Shown here: positions 38,242-46,791 of the stretch, in pieces
Layout: every line of letters begins with the position of its first letter
Numbering within the stretch: the first letter of the stretch is position 1
Assembly (NCBI RefSeq): GCF_003590145.2
Contig: NZ_CP060436.1
Coordinates: 3,043,001-3,107,000 of the forward strand
Reading direction: 5' to 3'
Length of the DNA: 64,000 nt
Origin: Pseudooceanicola algae
Lineage (GTDB): Bacteria; Pseudomonadota; Alphaproteobacteria; Rhodobacterales; Rhodobacteraceae
The notes under the pieces: generated by a model
Databases searched by the model: none
What the model was told of the DNA's origin: nothing
Seen by the model: the letters and a program-made list of their open reading frames with translations, nothing else
Translations under genes and position numbers: made by a program

Positions 38242-39819
38242 TCAGTAGCCGATCGCGCAGCCGTCCTTGCGCGGATCGGACCCCGCTTCGAGAACCCCCG
38301 AGGCATGGATTCGAATCGCCTGCGCGCCACCGATGGGGGCGTCGCTGACGGTGACCTTATGACCCATTTCGGCCAATCGGGTTGCGGTTTCAGGGCTGTG
38401 ACTGCTTTCCAACGTCAGGATGCCGCCCTCGGCAAAGGCGCGCGGGCCGTCGATGGCAGCCTGGGGGGACATGCCGAAATCACGCAGGTTGGTGACGAAA
38501 CGGGCATGGCCATTGGCCTGATACTGGCCACCCATGACGCCGAAGGGCAGGTTGGGCACGCCGTCTTCGGCCAGCATGCCCGGGATGATCGTGTGCATGG
38601 GGCGCTTGCCCGCGCCCAACTCGTTTGCATGGCCTTCGGTCAGGGCAAAGCCGCAGCCACGATTGTGCAGCATCACCCCGAACTTGTCGCTGGCGGTGGT
38701 CGACCCGAAAGCACTGAAGATCGAATAGATCAGCGAAACCGCCATGCGGTCGCGATCCACCACGGTGATATAGATCGTGTCCTTGTGCGGCTGACCTTCA
38801 GGGCGTGACACCAGGTCAGAGGCCCGTTCCGGGTCGATCCGGGCGGCGAGTTCGGCGGCAAAGCCGGGGTCGGTCAGCCGGTCGGTGGCGTCGCTGTGGG
38901 TCGGATCGGCGATGAAGGTATCGCGGGCGGCATAGGCCAGCTTGGCGGCTTCGGCTTCGATATGGGTGCGGGTGGCGCCGAAGGGATCGAGATGCGCAAG
39001 GTCGAAACGAGCCAGAATGTTCAGCATCAGGATCGCGATGGCGCCTTGCCCGTTTGGCGGATGTTCGAACAGCTTTGCACCATGGTATTCGCCCGAGATC
39101 GGGTGCGTCTGTTCACCGGCGACGGATGCGAAGTCCTTGGCGGTGTGGCCGCCACCCTTTGCGGCAAGTGCGGCGATCATGTCTTCGGCGACCTCGCCCT
39201 GGTAAAAGGCCGAGGCGCCGTCGCGGGCGATACGGCGCAGGACTTCGGCCTGCCCGGGCAGGGCAAAACGGGCGCCGGGCGCGGGGGGATGGCCCCAAGG
39301 CAGGAAATGCCGCCGTGCGGCGCCGGTCAGGCCTGCATGGTTTTCGGCCCAGTCATGGGCGGCGCGTTCATGCACGGGAACGCCTTTTTCGAAATACCGG
39401 ATTGCCGGGGCAAGGGAATCGGCGAGGCCCAGCTTGCCCCAGAGCGCCGACATCCTGTCGAAGGCGTCGACCGCGCCGGGCAGGGTCACCGCCTGTGCGT
39501 CGGTCGCTGGGATCTGGCGCAGGCCGCGGTCGCGCAGCGCCTGCGGGTCGGCGGTGGCAGGCGCCTGACCCGAGCCGTTGAAGCCCAGCACCTCGTTCGA
39601 TCCGGCGGGTTTCACCAGGGCAAAGCAGTCGCCGCCCAAACCGCACATCGCCGGTTCGCAAACGCCAAGCGCGACCGCGCCGGCAATCGCCGCATCCATG
39701 GCGTTGCCGCCGTTTTTCAGGATATCAACGGCCGCCTGCGCGGCAATCGGGTGCGACGTGGCGCAGATCCCGCTGTCAGCCCAGATGGTGGATCGTCCCG
39801 GAACAGTGAATTTACGCAT
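38242..39819 (-). CDS. ggt: Gamma-glutamyltransferase family protein
   Basis: 525 residues, an N-terminal-nucleophile hydrolase precursor that self-cleaves. The predicted nucleophile is T348 in HKDTIYITVVD, giving a large subunit of about 347 residues and a small subunit of about 178. MGGQYQANGH and the GCGFALTEGH segments are conserved. No signal peptide is visible at the chosen start, so it may be cytoplasmic, unlike E. coli GGT. Activity could be glutathione hydrolysis or transfer; some relatives act as cephalosporin acylases. Confidence 0.9.
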   Translation of the reverse strand: MRKFTVPGRSTIWADSGICATSHPIAAQAAVDILKNGGNAMDAAIAGAVALGVCEPAMCGLGGDCFALVKPAGSNEVLGFNGSGQAPATADPQALRDRGLRQIPATDAQAVTLPGAVDAFDRMSALWGKLGLADSLAPAIRYFEKGVPVHERAAHDWAENHAGLTGAARRHFLPWGHPPAPGARFALPGQAEVLRRIARDGASAFYQGEVAEDMIAALAAKGGGHTAKDFASVAGEQTHPISGEYHGAKLFEHPPNGQGAIAILMLNILARFDLAHLDPFGATRTHIEAEAAKLAYAARDTFIADPTHSDATDRLTDPGFAAELAARIDPERASDLVSRPEGQPHKDTIYITVVDRDRMAVSLIYSIFSAFGSTTASDKFGVMLHNRGCGFALTEGHANELGAGKRPMHTIIPGMLAEDGVPNLPFGVMGGQYQANGHARFVTNLRDFGMSPQAAIDGPRAFAEGGILTLESSHSPETATRLAEMGHKVTVSDAPIGGAQAIRIHASGVLEAGSDPRKDGCAIGY

Positions 39820-39856
39820 CGTCGACCCCCATTACTTGAGGTGAAGCTGCGCGGAG

Positions 39857-39895
39857 CCGGGAGCAAGGTCAAGGGCATAGCGACCTTGTCCCCGG
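39857..39895. other. Imperfect hairpin between ggt and the RsbW-type gene
   Basis: Stem CCGGG...CAAGGTC pairs with GACCTTG...CCCGG, about 14 base pairs with one mismatch, and an 11-base loop. No T run. It lies after the RsbW-type stop and upstream of the ggt start, so it may terminate the former or structure the latter's leader. Confidence 0.5.
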
Positions 39896-39985
39896 TGAAG
39901 GGCATAAGGTGGCCGATCCTTCGGGTGCTTTGGCGATACGGAGGGGAGGCGAAGGGCCAAGGTCAAGAGCGGACCGGGCCGATCT

Positions 39986-40594
39986 TCACCGTCCTTCGGG
40001 CATCTTGATCCGGATGCGAAAGGACAGGGTATTGACGCCGGCTTCGCGGCGGTAGGAGACATCCCGGGACAGGTCGCGGATCAGGAACCAGCCGAACCCG
40101 CCTTCGGGCAGGGCGGCCAGTTCATCTGGAAGCGGGACACGTGTGCCGATAGGGGCATGACCGTCTGGCATCTCGCGGCCCTGATCCTGAATTTGCACGT
40201 GCAGCCCACCCGGTGACCAGAGACATTCGAGGTGGATCAGACCCCGGTCCTCTCCTTCGTAGGCATGTTCGCCGATATTGTTCAGGGCCTCGGCGAGGAC
40301 AAGTTCGATCGTGCCCAGTTCCTCTGCGTCCATGTCATAAGGCTGCAGGGAGGTCAGCACCGCCTTCAGGCCATTGCGGACCGACATCGGGTTGCTCGGG
40401 AATGTCAGGCGGATCGCACCTGGCTGATTCTTGACCGCACCGCTTTCGGGATCGGTCTCTTCCCCCGGGCTAGTTTTGTCCGGGGGGCAGCCTTCGGCGC
40501 AGGGCGGGCTACCGGTGTCCGGTCGTTCCTGTTTTCCGGAGGCAATCCCTGGCGAGGCCATTCCGGAAGCGGCCGGCCGGCCGTCGCTATGCAT
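39986..40594 (-). CDS. RsbW/SpoIIAB-type serine-protein kinase (anti-sigma ATPase)
   Basis: 202 residues from the chosen start. A GHKL-type ATP-binding domain covers about residues 70-202: N-box ELVLAEALNNIGEHA, IQDQGREMP, and GGFGWFLIRDLSRDVSY. The first 65 residues are Pro/Gly-rich and poorly conserved, and the start is uncertain (40624, 40594 or 40561). These proteins phosphorylate STAS antagonists or bind sigma factors in partner-switching. The adjacent STAS gene overlaps it by 8 bases. No sigma factor or PP2C phosphatase is in the window. Confidence 0.87.
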   Translation of the reverse strand: MHSDGRPAASGMASPGIASGKQERPDTGSPPCAEGCPPDKTSPGEETDPESGAVKNQPGAIRLTFPSNPMSVRNGLKAVLTSLQPYDMDAEELGTIELVLAEALNNIGEHAYEGEDRGLIHLECLWSPGGLHVQIQDQGREMPDGHAPIGTRVPLPDELAALPEGGFGWFLIRDLSRDVSYRREAGVNTLSFRIRIKMPEGR

Positions 40595-40922
40595 GGGGCA
40601 CCACGGCGGCGGCGACACCGTCATGGATCGGAAAGACGGTGTCCATCCGGGTCAGGCGGAACACCTTGTCCACATTGGGACGCAAGGTCGCTAGTTCCAG
40701 CCGCGCGCCGTCTTCCAACTGCTTCATGGCGGCGACGATCGCGCCAAGCCCACTGGAATCGATGAAGTCGACCTGCGCCAGATCCAGCACGACGCGTCCA
40801 TCGCAATCGCGCGTGATCTCGCGCATCAGATCCTTGAACCGGATCGCCACCGCCGCATCTATGCGCATGGCGTTCACCGTGACCAGCGTCACGCCGTCCT
40901 GCACTACCGTCGTCAGGTTCAT
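40587..40922 (-). CDS. STAS-domain anti-sigma antagonist (RsbV/SpoIIAA-like)
   Basis: 111 residues. The phosphorylation loop is VDFIDSSGLGAI with S56/S57. The RsbV-like fold starts MNLTTVVQDGVTLVTV. I prefer the ATG at 40922 over an upstream start that adds 16 residues. It is coupled to the RsbW-type kinase (8-base overlap), together forming a partner-switch module. Its target is elsewhere. Confidence 0.92.
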   Translation of the reverse strand: MNLTTVVQDGVTLVTVNAMRIDAAVAIRFKDLMREITRDCDGRVVLDLAQVDFIDSSGLGAIVAAMKQLEDGARLELATLRPNVDKVFRLTRMDTVFPIHDGVAAAVVPHA

Positions 40923-41015
40923 TGCCGCATCTCCCGGTTTCGCGTCGATACTGGACAGGCTATTGGCCAATCCTTACCAATCCATGAGCACCCGCCCCTT
41001 CCTTCAGGAGATCCC

Positions 41016-41492
41016 ATGCCGCTGGCCAGCCCCGAGACCGGACTTGACTACCGCGGCCTTGCCGCCCGCATTGCCTCCCTGACCGAAGGAGAGACCGACG
41101 CGGTCGCGCTGATGGCGACGCTGACCTGCGAAATCCACCACGCGGATGCGCGTTTCGACTGGACCGGTTTCTATCGCGTGACGGAACCCGAGGTGCTGAA
41201 GATCGGCCCCTATCAGGGCGGGCATGGCTGTCTTGTGATCCCGTTCTCGCGCGGTGTCTGCGGGGCGGCGGCGCGCACCGGCCGGACCCAGCTGGTCGCG
41301 GATGTCGATGCCTATCCGGGCCATATCGCCTGCGCCAGCACGACCCGCTCCGAACTGGTGATCCCGGTGCGCAACGGGGCGGGGGATGTCATCGCGGTGC
41401 TCGATATCGACAGTGATCGCGCGGACGCCTTCACCCAGGCGGATGCGGATGAGCTCTCAGCCATCCTCGATGCGGTTTTCGGGCGGCTCTGA
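41016..41492 (+). CDS. msrC: Free-methionine-(R)-sulfoxide reductase (GAF domain)
   Basis: 158 residues of the fRMsr (YebR) group. The three functional cysteines are C72, C82 and C106 in GCLVIPFSRGVCGAAA and HIACASTTRSE, the same pattern as in characterised fRMsr enzymes, which reduce free methionine-R-sulfoxide. Followed 49 bases later by rluA; upstream is the divergent STAS gene. Confidence 0.94.
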   Translation: MPLASPETGLDYRGLAARIASLTEGETDAVALMATLTCEIHHADARFDWTGFYRVTEPEVLKIGPYQGGHGCLVIPFSRGVCGAAARTGRTQLVADVDAYPGHIACASTTRSELVIPVRNGAGDVIAVLDIDSDRADAFTQADADELSAILDAVFGRL

Positions 41493-41541
41493 CCAAAGGC
41501 AGCGGATGGACCTTGCAGCCTTCTGCGCTTAGACCGTGCGC

Positions 41542-42189
41542 ATGTCCGATACCTATGCGCCACCCGATACGCCGCTTGCCGTCCTGCACGAGGATCACGA
41601 GATCCTGATTGTCGACAAGCCCTCTGGTCTGCTGTCCGTGCCGGGGCGCGGAGAGCATCTGGCCGATTGTCTGCTGTCGCGCATTCAGGCGGCCTTTCCC
41701 ATGGCGCTGCTGGTGCATCGGCTGGATCGCGATACCTCGGGCGTCATGGTCTTTGCGCTGACGCCCCATGCGCAGCGCCACCTTGGGCTGCAATTCGAAC
41801 ACAGGCGCACGAAAAAGACCTATGTCGCCCGTGTGTCTGGCCGGGTAGAGCCGAAGACGGGCCTTGTCGACCTGCCCATCGGCGTCGACTGGCCGAACCG
41901 GCCGCGCCAGATGATCGACCACGACAATGGCCGGCCGGCGCAGACGGAATGGAAGGTCGTCAAATCCTCGGATACCGAAAGCCGGCTGCGGCTGTTCCCG
42001 CGCACCGGGCGGTCGCATCAACTGCGGGTGCATATGCTGGCGCTTGGCCATCCGATCCTGGGCGATCCCTTTTATGCAACCGGCGAAGCCTTACACCATC
42101 CCCGCCTGATGCTGCATTCCGAAGAACTGCGCCTGCTGCATCCCGATGGCGGACAGGGGATCAAGTTCCGGGCCAAGGCGCCCTTCTAG
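41542..42189 (+). CDS. rluA: RluA-family pseudouridine synthase
   Basis: 215 residues, size of E. coli RluA (219) with no S4 domain. The catalytic Asp is D62 in HRLDRDTSG. RPRQMIDHDNGRPAQTEW and RTGRSHQLRVHM match RluA. It converts uridine to pseudouridine at 23S rRNA 746 and tRNA 32 by analogy. I chose ATG 41542; a GTG two codons earlier is possible. The stop overlaps the convergent kinase-like gene (CTAG). Confidence 0.95.
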   Translation: MSDTYAPPDTPLAVLHEDHEILIVDKPSGLLSVPGRGEHLADCLLSRIQAAFPMALLVHRLDRDTSGVMVFALTPHAQRHLGLQFEHRRTKKTYVARVSGRVEPKTGLVDLPIGVDWPNRPRQMIDHDNGRPAQTEWKVVKSSDTESRLRLFPRTGRSHQLRVHMLALGHPILGDPFYATGEALHHPRLMLHSEELRLLHPDGGQGIKFRAKAPF

Positions 42190-43253
42190 CGGCGCAGGAT
42201 CCGGTCGGTCAGATTCTGCCGCCCCGCGATCAGCGGCGCGAGCATCGGGCCTAGGTCGGGGTCGCGATCACAGGCCAGTTCAAGCTCATCCAGGCGATTG
42301 GCGGCGATCAGGGCCAGAAGATCCGTGCGCGGGCTGCCGTCCGCATGACGCGGCATCCGGGCGACCGGCTGCACCCTTTCCGAGAGGGTTTCGGGGATCA
42401 GGGCGCGCAGATCATCCTGCGATATATTTGTTTCAGCAAATGTGTAGAGCCCGACGCCCTTGCCCGGCAAGGCAAAGCTGGCCAGGGCATGATCGCTGAC
42501 GCGCGGATCGGTCTGCAGCAGGCGGGCGATCTCGGCACCGTCGGTTTCATGGCGGTCCTCGGTCCCTTCTCCATCGGACCAGTCGAACAACCGCCGGGTA
42601 ATGAAATTGTAAAGACGCTTGCCTGTTGCCATCCAGATCCGGCTGGGCAGGGCCTTCTGGTCCAGCATGGCCAGTTCGGCGGGTGTCAGCAGGTCGGGCG
42701 CGAAGGAGCGTTTCTGCTTCAGCAGGTGGCGCAGGTCCTCGCGCGCCATGATGCGGAACATTCGTCCCTGCCGGCGATGGACCGAGGCGAGCTGGAAATC
42801 GATCACCGCCGCGCCACCGTCCGGACGCATCAGCCAGTTCTGCGGTTTGGCGATGTCGTTATGGGTCACGCCGCGTCGCCGCATTTCGCGCAGCAACCGC
42901 TTGGCATCATGGTAAAAGGCCGCTTCCGAAGGGCGGGCCAGTTGCAGGGGCGTGCCTTCGGACCAATCGCGCAGAATGCCGACGCGGTCATAGCGTATCA
43001 GCTCGGGGCAGCCGGTGATCCCGTTGACGGCACGCAGCCCGCGCACCTCTCGTCGGGCCAGGAAACGTGCAATGGGGCGCGACCACATGGGCAGGTCGTC
43101 CAGTTTGCGCAGCGCCAGCTTGCGGTCGGGGGCGTCGGACAGATGGCCGGTGATCGTCTCGGAAAACGGATCCCGCTTCAGGACCGTCACGGGAATGAAC
43201 TTTGCTTCTGCCACTGTCGTTCCGATCCTGCCCGCTTTGGGCCTGTCTAGCAA
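42186..43253 (-). CDS. Kinase-like protein with ANL-type C-terminal domain
   Basis: 355 residues. The first 200 form a protein-kinase-like fold: VTHNDIAKPQNW gives H131-N132-D133, K136, N139, and IDFQLAS has D152 (the DFG position), with the N-lobe Glu in RREVRGLRAV. The glycine loop and Lys are weak, as in RIO or LPS kinases. Residues about 245-320 resemble the C-terminal lid of acyl-CoA synthetases (VSDHALASFALPGKGVGLYTFAE, then RMPRHADGSPRTDLLALIA), but the catalytic Lys of the TGK motif reads SP. I infer a kinase with a lid-derived domain; substrate unknown. Start could also be GTG at 43214. Confidence 0.8.
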   Translation of the reverse strand: MLDRPKAGRIGTTVAEAKFIPVTVLKRDPFSETITGHLSDAPDRKLALRKLDDLPMWSRPIARFLARREVRGLRAVNGITGCPELIRYDRVGILRDWSEGTPLQLARPSEAAFYHDAKRLLREMRRRGVTHNDIAKPQNWLMRPDGGAAVIDFQLASVHRRQGRMFRIMAREDLRHLLKQKRSFAPDLLTPAELAMLDQKALPSRIWMATGKRLYNFITRRLFDWSDGEGTEDRHETDGAEIARLLQTDPRVSDHALASFALPGKGVGLYTFAETNISQDDLRALIPETLSERVQPVARMPRHADGSPRTDLLALIAANRLDELELACDRDPDLGPMLAPLIAGRQNLTDRILRR

Positions 43254-43356
43254 AGTCGGGATTGCCGGGGCAAGCGAATGCCTTTCACCCCGGCCGTTCA
43301 GCCCCTAGAAATGACGCAAGGCCGCCCCGGCCACCCCTGTTGCAAAGGAACTTCCC

Positions 43357-43752
43357 ATGGCTCGCATGATCCATTCCATGCTTCGCGTCCGCGACGAAGC
43401 CGCATCGCTTGATTTCTACAGCCGCGCCTTCGGGCTGAAGATTGCGGACCGGCTGGATTTCGAGAGCTTCTCGCTGATCTACCTGTCCAACGCCGAAAGC
43501 GACTTCGAACTGGAACTGACCGTGAACAAGGGCGAGACCGCGCCATATGACCTTGGCAATGGCTACGGTCACCTCGCGGTTTCTGTCGCGGATCTCGAGG
43601 CCGAACATGCCCGCTTTGTCGCCGAAGGTCTGGCGCCGCGCGATATGGTGTCCTTTGCGCCTGCAGGTGAGTTGATCGGGCGGTTCTTCTTCGTCAAGGA
43701 TCCCGATGGGTATGAAATCGAGGTGCTGGAACGTAGTTGCCGTTTTGCCTGA
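43357..43752 (+). CDS. gloA: Lactoylglutathione lyase (glyoxalase I)
   Basis: 131 residues of the VOC fold. Metal ligands are H6 (MIHSMLRVRD), the Glu in DFELELTVNKG, the His in GYGHLAVSV and the Glu in DPDGYEIEVLE, the full HEHE set of GloA. It converts the methylglyoxal-glutathione hemithioacetal to S-lactoylglutathione. The 206 bases after it hold AT-rich sequence, a palindrome and a terminator for the next gene. Confidence 0.93.
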   Translation: MARMIHSMLRVRDEAASLDFYSRAFGLKIADRLDFESFSLIYLSNAESDFELELTVNKGETAPYDLGNGYGHLAVSVADLEAEHARFVAEGLAPRDMVSFAPAGELIGRFFFVKDPDGYEIEVLERSCRFA

Positions 43753-43867
43753 AGGAGTCCCTACAAACTTGCGTCGTCAAATTAAGTTTTAGCCTGAAGA
43801 TCTGGTGTGACAGCGCTTTTAGGCGCTCATATTCGACGCGATTTCGGCACGCGGGGGGCGAATAAAT

Positions 43868-43883
43868 ACGATTTATCAATCGT
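43868..43883. promoter_or_regulatory. Inverted repeat ACGATT-TATC-AATCGT
   Basis: 6-bp arms with a 4-base centre in an AT-rich stretch after gloA and downstream of the aldehyde dehydrogenase. It could bind a dimeric regulator or be incidental; no gene starts nearby. Confidence 0.25.
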
Positions 43884-43904
43884 GTGTAGGATTTCTATCC
43901 AAAA

Positions 43905-43933
43905 CGAAAAGGGGGAGGCGCCCAGCCTCCCCC
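43905..43933 (-). terminator. Rho-independent terminator of the aldehyde dehydrogenase gene
   Basis: 9-bp stem GGGGGAGGC / GCCTCCCCC at 43911-43933. On the minus strand it is followed by TTTTCGTTTT, 26 bases after the stop of the aldehyde dehydrogenase gene. Confidence 0.92.
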
Positions 43934-43958
43934 GTCTTCGTTCAGATCGCGAAACGGA

Positions 43959-45404
43959 TCAGGCGGGCTCCTTGGCCCAGCCCGAAACCGATTTTACTTC
44001 CATGAAGTCTTCCAGCCCCCAGACGCCGCCTTCGCGTCCGATGCCCGATGCCTTCATGCCGCCGAAGGGGGCACCGGCGCCGCGTGGCTGGCCGTTCATC
44101 TCGACCATGCCCGACCGCAGGGCCAGGGCCATGCGGTTGCGCCGCGCACCATCGGCGCTCTGGACATAGTTGGTCAGACCATAGGGCGTGTCATTGGCGA
44201 TCTCGATGGCCTCTTCTTCGGTGTCGAAGGGCATGATCGTCAGGACCGGGCCAAAGATTTCCTCGCGCGCGATGGTCATCTGGTTGTTGGCATCGGCAAA
44301 GACGGTGGGACGGACGAAATAGCCCCGGTTGAAGCCTTCGGGGCGGCCGGTGCCGCCTGCGACAAGGCGCGCGCCTTCGTCGATGCCCTTCTGGATCAGC
44401 CCCTGGATCTTGTCGAACTGCGCGGCATTGACCACCGGGCCGATATGCTTGCCCTCGTCATGGGCCGAGCCGATCTTGACGGCATTCGCCACGGCGGCGG
44501 CCTCTTCGACGGCAGCATCATATATCTCGCGCTGGACCAGCATCCGGGACGGCGCGTTGCAGCTTTGGCCGGTGTTGTTCATCATGTGCAGCACGCCGCG
44601 CTCGACGGCCTTGTCGTCGGCATCGGCAAAGATCACATTCGCGCCCTTGCCGCCCAGTTCCAGGTGAACTTTCTTCAGGGTGGCGGCGGCGCTTTGCGAA
44701 ATCGCAATGCCGGCGCGGGTCGAGCCGGTGAAGCTGACCATGTCCACATCCGCATGGGATGTCAGCGCCGAGCCGACGCCTGCGCCATTGCCGTTCACCA
44801 GGTTGAAGACACCGGCGGGCACGCCGGCGGCATCCATCAGTTCGGCAAAGACCAGTGCGTTCAGCGGGCTTTCCTCGGACGGTTTCAGGATCATCGTGCA
44901 ACCGGCGATCAGCCCGGCAATGACCTTGAGCGTGATCTGGTTCAGCGGCCAGTTCCAGGGTGTGATCATGGCGCAGACGCCGAAGCCTTCATGGACGATC
45001 CGGTCGTCGGGCGCATGGTCGCCAAGCGGGCGGACGAACTGGAATTCCTTGGCCGCTTTCAGGAAATTCTCGGTGTGCCAGGTGCCCGCACCCCATTGGT
45101 TGTTGCGCGCGAAATCGATCGGCGCGCCCATTTCCATCGACACGGCCTTGGCCACATCTTCGCGGCGCTCGGCATAAAGGTCGAGGAAGCGTTCGACGAT
45201 GGCGATCCGCTCGGCGGGGTCGCGCTTCATCCAGGCGGGAAAGGCGGCGCGGGCGGCGGCGACGGCGGCATCGACATCCGCCTGTCCCCCGAGGGAAATC
45301 ACCGCGCAGGGTTCCTCGGTCGAGGGGTCGATCACGTTGTGATCGCGGGTCTGCGCCGGGTTCACCCAGGCGCCGTTTATATAGAACTGGCGTTTCTCGA
45401 TCAT
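43959..45404 (-). CDS. NAD(P)-dependent aldehyde dehydrogenase
   Basis: 481 residues. Active-site Cys is C282 in GQSCNAPSRML; the Glu motif is LELGGKGANVIF, and ITPWNWPLN plus FTGSTRAG form the cofactor site. Full-length class. Related sequences include betaine and gamma-aminobutyraldehyde-type enzymes; the substrate cannot be fixed. Divergent from the peroxiredoxin gene; AGGAGAT lies upstream of the ATG. Confidence 0.94.
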   Translation of the reverse strand: MIEKRQFYINGAWVNPAQTRDHNVIDPSTEEPCAVISLGGQADVDAAVAAARAAFPAWMKRDPAERIAIVERFLDLYAERREDVAKAVSMEMGAPIDFARNNQWGAGTWHTENFLKAAKEFQFVRPLGDHAPDDRIVHEGFGVCAMITPWNWPLNQITLKVIAGLIAGCTMILKPSEESPLNALVFAELMDAAGVPAGVFNLVNGNGAGVGSALTSHADVDMVSFTGSTRAGIAISQSAAATLKKVHLELGGKGANVIFADADDKAVERGVLHMMNNTGQSCNAPSRMLVQREIYDAAVEEAAAVANAVKIGSAHDEGKHIGPVVNAAQFDKIQGLIQKGIDEGARLVAGGTGRPEGFNRGYFVRPTVFADANNQMTIAREEIFGPVLTIMPFDTEEEAIEIANDTPYGLTNYVQSADGARRNRMALALRSGMVEMNGQPRGAGAPFGGMKASGIGREGGVWGLEDFMEVKSVSGWAKEPA

Positions 45405-45649
45405 GGAAATCTCCTGACTTGTCCGGGAATTTCCCCGGAGCCTTGCCTTGTGAAATCCGCATTGCAGGCGGCAATTTCAATGGCTCGGCAGGCAGTTTGT
45501 CACCGCCCGGCGACCGGCGCAATCCCTGACCGGGCGCGTGGCGACTGGGCGCCCCCGGGGCGGGCAAAGGTTCCGATGGCAAGGGGGGTGCAATGGCGCG
45601 CGACCGCGCTTAGGTTAACCGCAACGCAACGTCAAAACCGGAGGACGAC

Positions 45650-46303
45650 ATGTCTCTGCGTATCAACGATACCGTGCCCGATTTCACCGCCCAGACCGAC
45701 AAGGGAGAGATCTCTTTCCACGATTGGATAGGCGACAGCTGGGCGATCCTGTTTTCGCACCCCAAGGATTTCACCCCGGTCTGCACCACCGAATTCGGGG
45801 CCGTGGCGCAGCTGGCGCCGGAATGGGAAAAGCGCGGCACCAAGGTGATCGGCATCTCCGTCGACGGCGTGGCCGAGCATGAGAAGTGGAAAGGCGATAT
45901 CGAAAGCTTTGCCGGCGTGGCCGCAGGGTTCCCGATCATCGCCGACAGCGACCTGGCTGTGTCCAAGCAGTTCGATATGCTGCCCGCCGATGCCTATATG
46001 CCCGATGGCCGCACCCCGGCGCATTCGGCGACCGTGCGCTCTGTCTTCATCATTTCGCCGGACAAGAAGCTGCAGCTGACGATGACCTATCCGATGTCGG
46101 TCGGGCGCAACTTTGCCGAGGTGCTGCGGGCGCTCGACGGTCTGCAGGCCACCTTCCAGACGCCGATCGCGACCCCGGCCAACTGGCAGGTTGGCCAGGA
46201 CGTGATCGTCGCCCTGTCGCTGGACGATGCCGCCGCAGAAGAGAAATACGGCAAGCTCGACAAGAAGCTGCCCTATCTGCGGCTGGCAAAATCGCCGCTT
46301 TGA
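45650..46303 (+). CDS. 1-Cys peroxiredoxin (Prx6 class)
   Basis: 217 residues. Peroxidatic C45 in HPKDFTPVCTTEF, and no other cysteine in the protein, so it is a true 1-Cys enzyme. The extended C-terminal domain (PANWQVGQDVIVALSL) is typical of Prx6-like members, which reduce H2O2 and organic peroxides using an external thiol. A CGGAGGA site precedes the ATG. Terminator follows the gene. Confidence 0.95.
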   Translation: MSLRINDTVPDFTAQTDKGEISFHDWIGDSWAILFSHPKDFTPVCTTEFGAVAQLAPEWEKRGTKVIGISVDGVAEHEKWKGDIESFAGVAAGFPIIADSDLAVSKQFDMLPADAYMPDGRTPAHSATVRSVFIISPDKKLQLTMTYPMSVGRNFAEVLRALDGLQATFQTPIATPANWQVGQDVIVALSLDDAAAEEKYGKLDKKLPYLRLAKSPL

Positions 46304-46315
46304 ACCACTTTTGCA

Positions 46316-46355
46316 GCGGGCGCGCGGGGTTCTCCGGCGCGCCCGCCGTGGGTTT
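46316..46355 (+). terminator. Probable terminator of the peroxiredoxin gene
   Basis: 10-bp stem GCGGGCGCGC / GCGCGCCCGC (46316-46325 with 46337-46346) with a short inner pair, then GTGGGTTTTG. Short T run. Confidence 0.75.
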
Positions 46356-46374
46356 TGCGGTTTGGTAAGCAGGC

Positions 46375-46791
46375 ATGCTGGGATTCATCTTCGGGCGCAA
46401 GGCGCCGTTTGCGCCGCCCGAGGATTGGCAGGATCTGCAGGTTCCGGGGCCCTCGGGCCTGCGCCTAACTGTCAACCGCGCGCTGGAAACCTGGGACAAG
46501 CGGTTCGATTTCGGGGTCCTGCTGCGTATCCGTCTGGCCCGGCCCAATGGCCCTGATCCGGGGCCCTTTCAGACCCGGCTACTGGCGCTCGGCGCACCGG
46601 AAGGTCGCGCGCTGCTGGCCGCTGTCCTGGCCGAAACCGACGGGTGGGTCTTTTATTGTTATTCGGTCTCGCTGCACGAGGCGCAGACCTTGCAGGAGGC
46701 GCTGACGGGTGAATTCCCCGGACCTGCGGTCGCCATCAGTGTCGAGCGGGACAATTTCTGGCAGGTCTATCGCGAACTTCTGACGTCATGA
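46375..46791 (+). CDS. Small conserved protein, DUF695-like
   Basis: 138 residues starting MLGFIFGRKAPFAPPEDWQD. No membrane segments. A pattern of GWVFYCYS and a C-terminal RDNFWQVYRELL recalls DUF695/RraB-like domains, but I am not sure. The function is unknown. The stop overlaps the convergent GT11 gene by 6 bases. Confidence 0.7.
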   Translation: MLGFIFGRKAPFAPPEDWQDLQVPGPSGLRLTVNRALETWDKRFDFGVLLRIRLARPNGPDPGPFQTRLLALGAPEGRALLAAVLAETDGWVFYCYSVSLHEAQTLQEALTGEFPGPAVAISVERDNFWQVYRELLTS

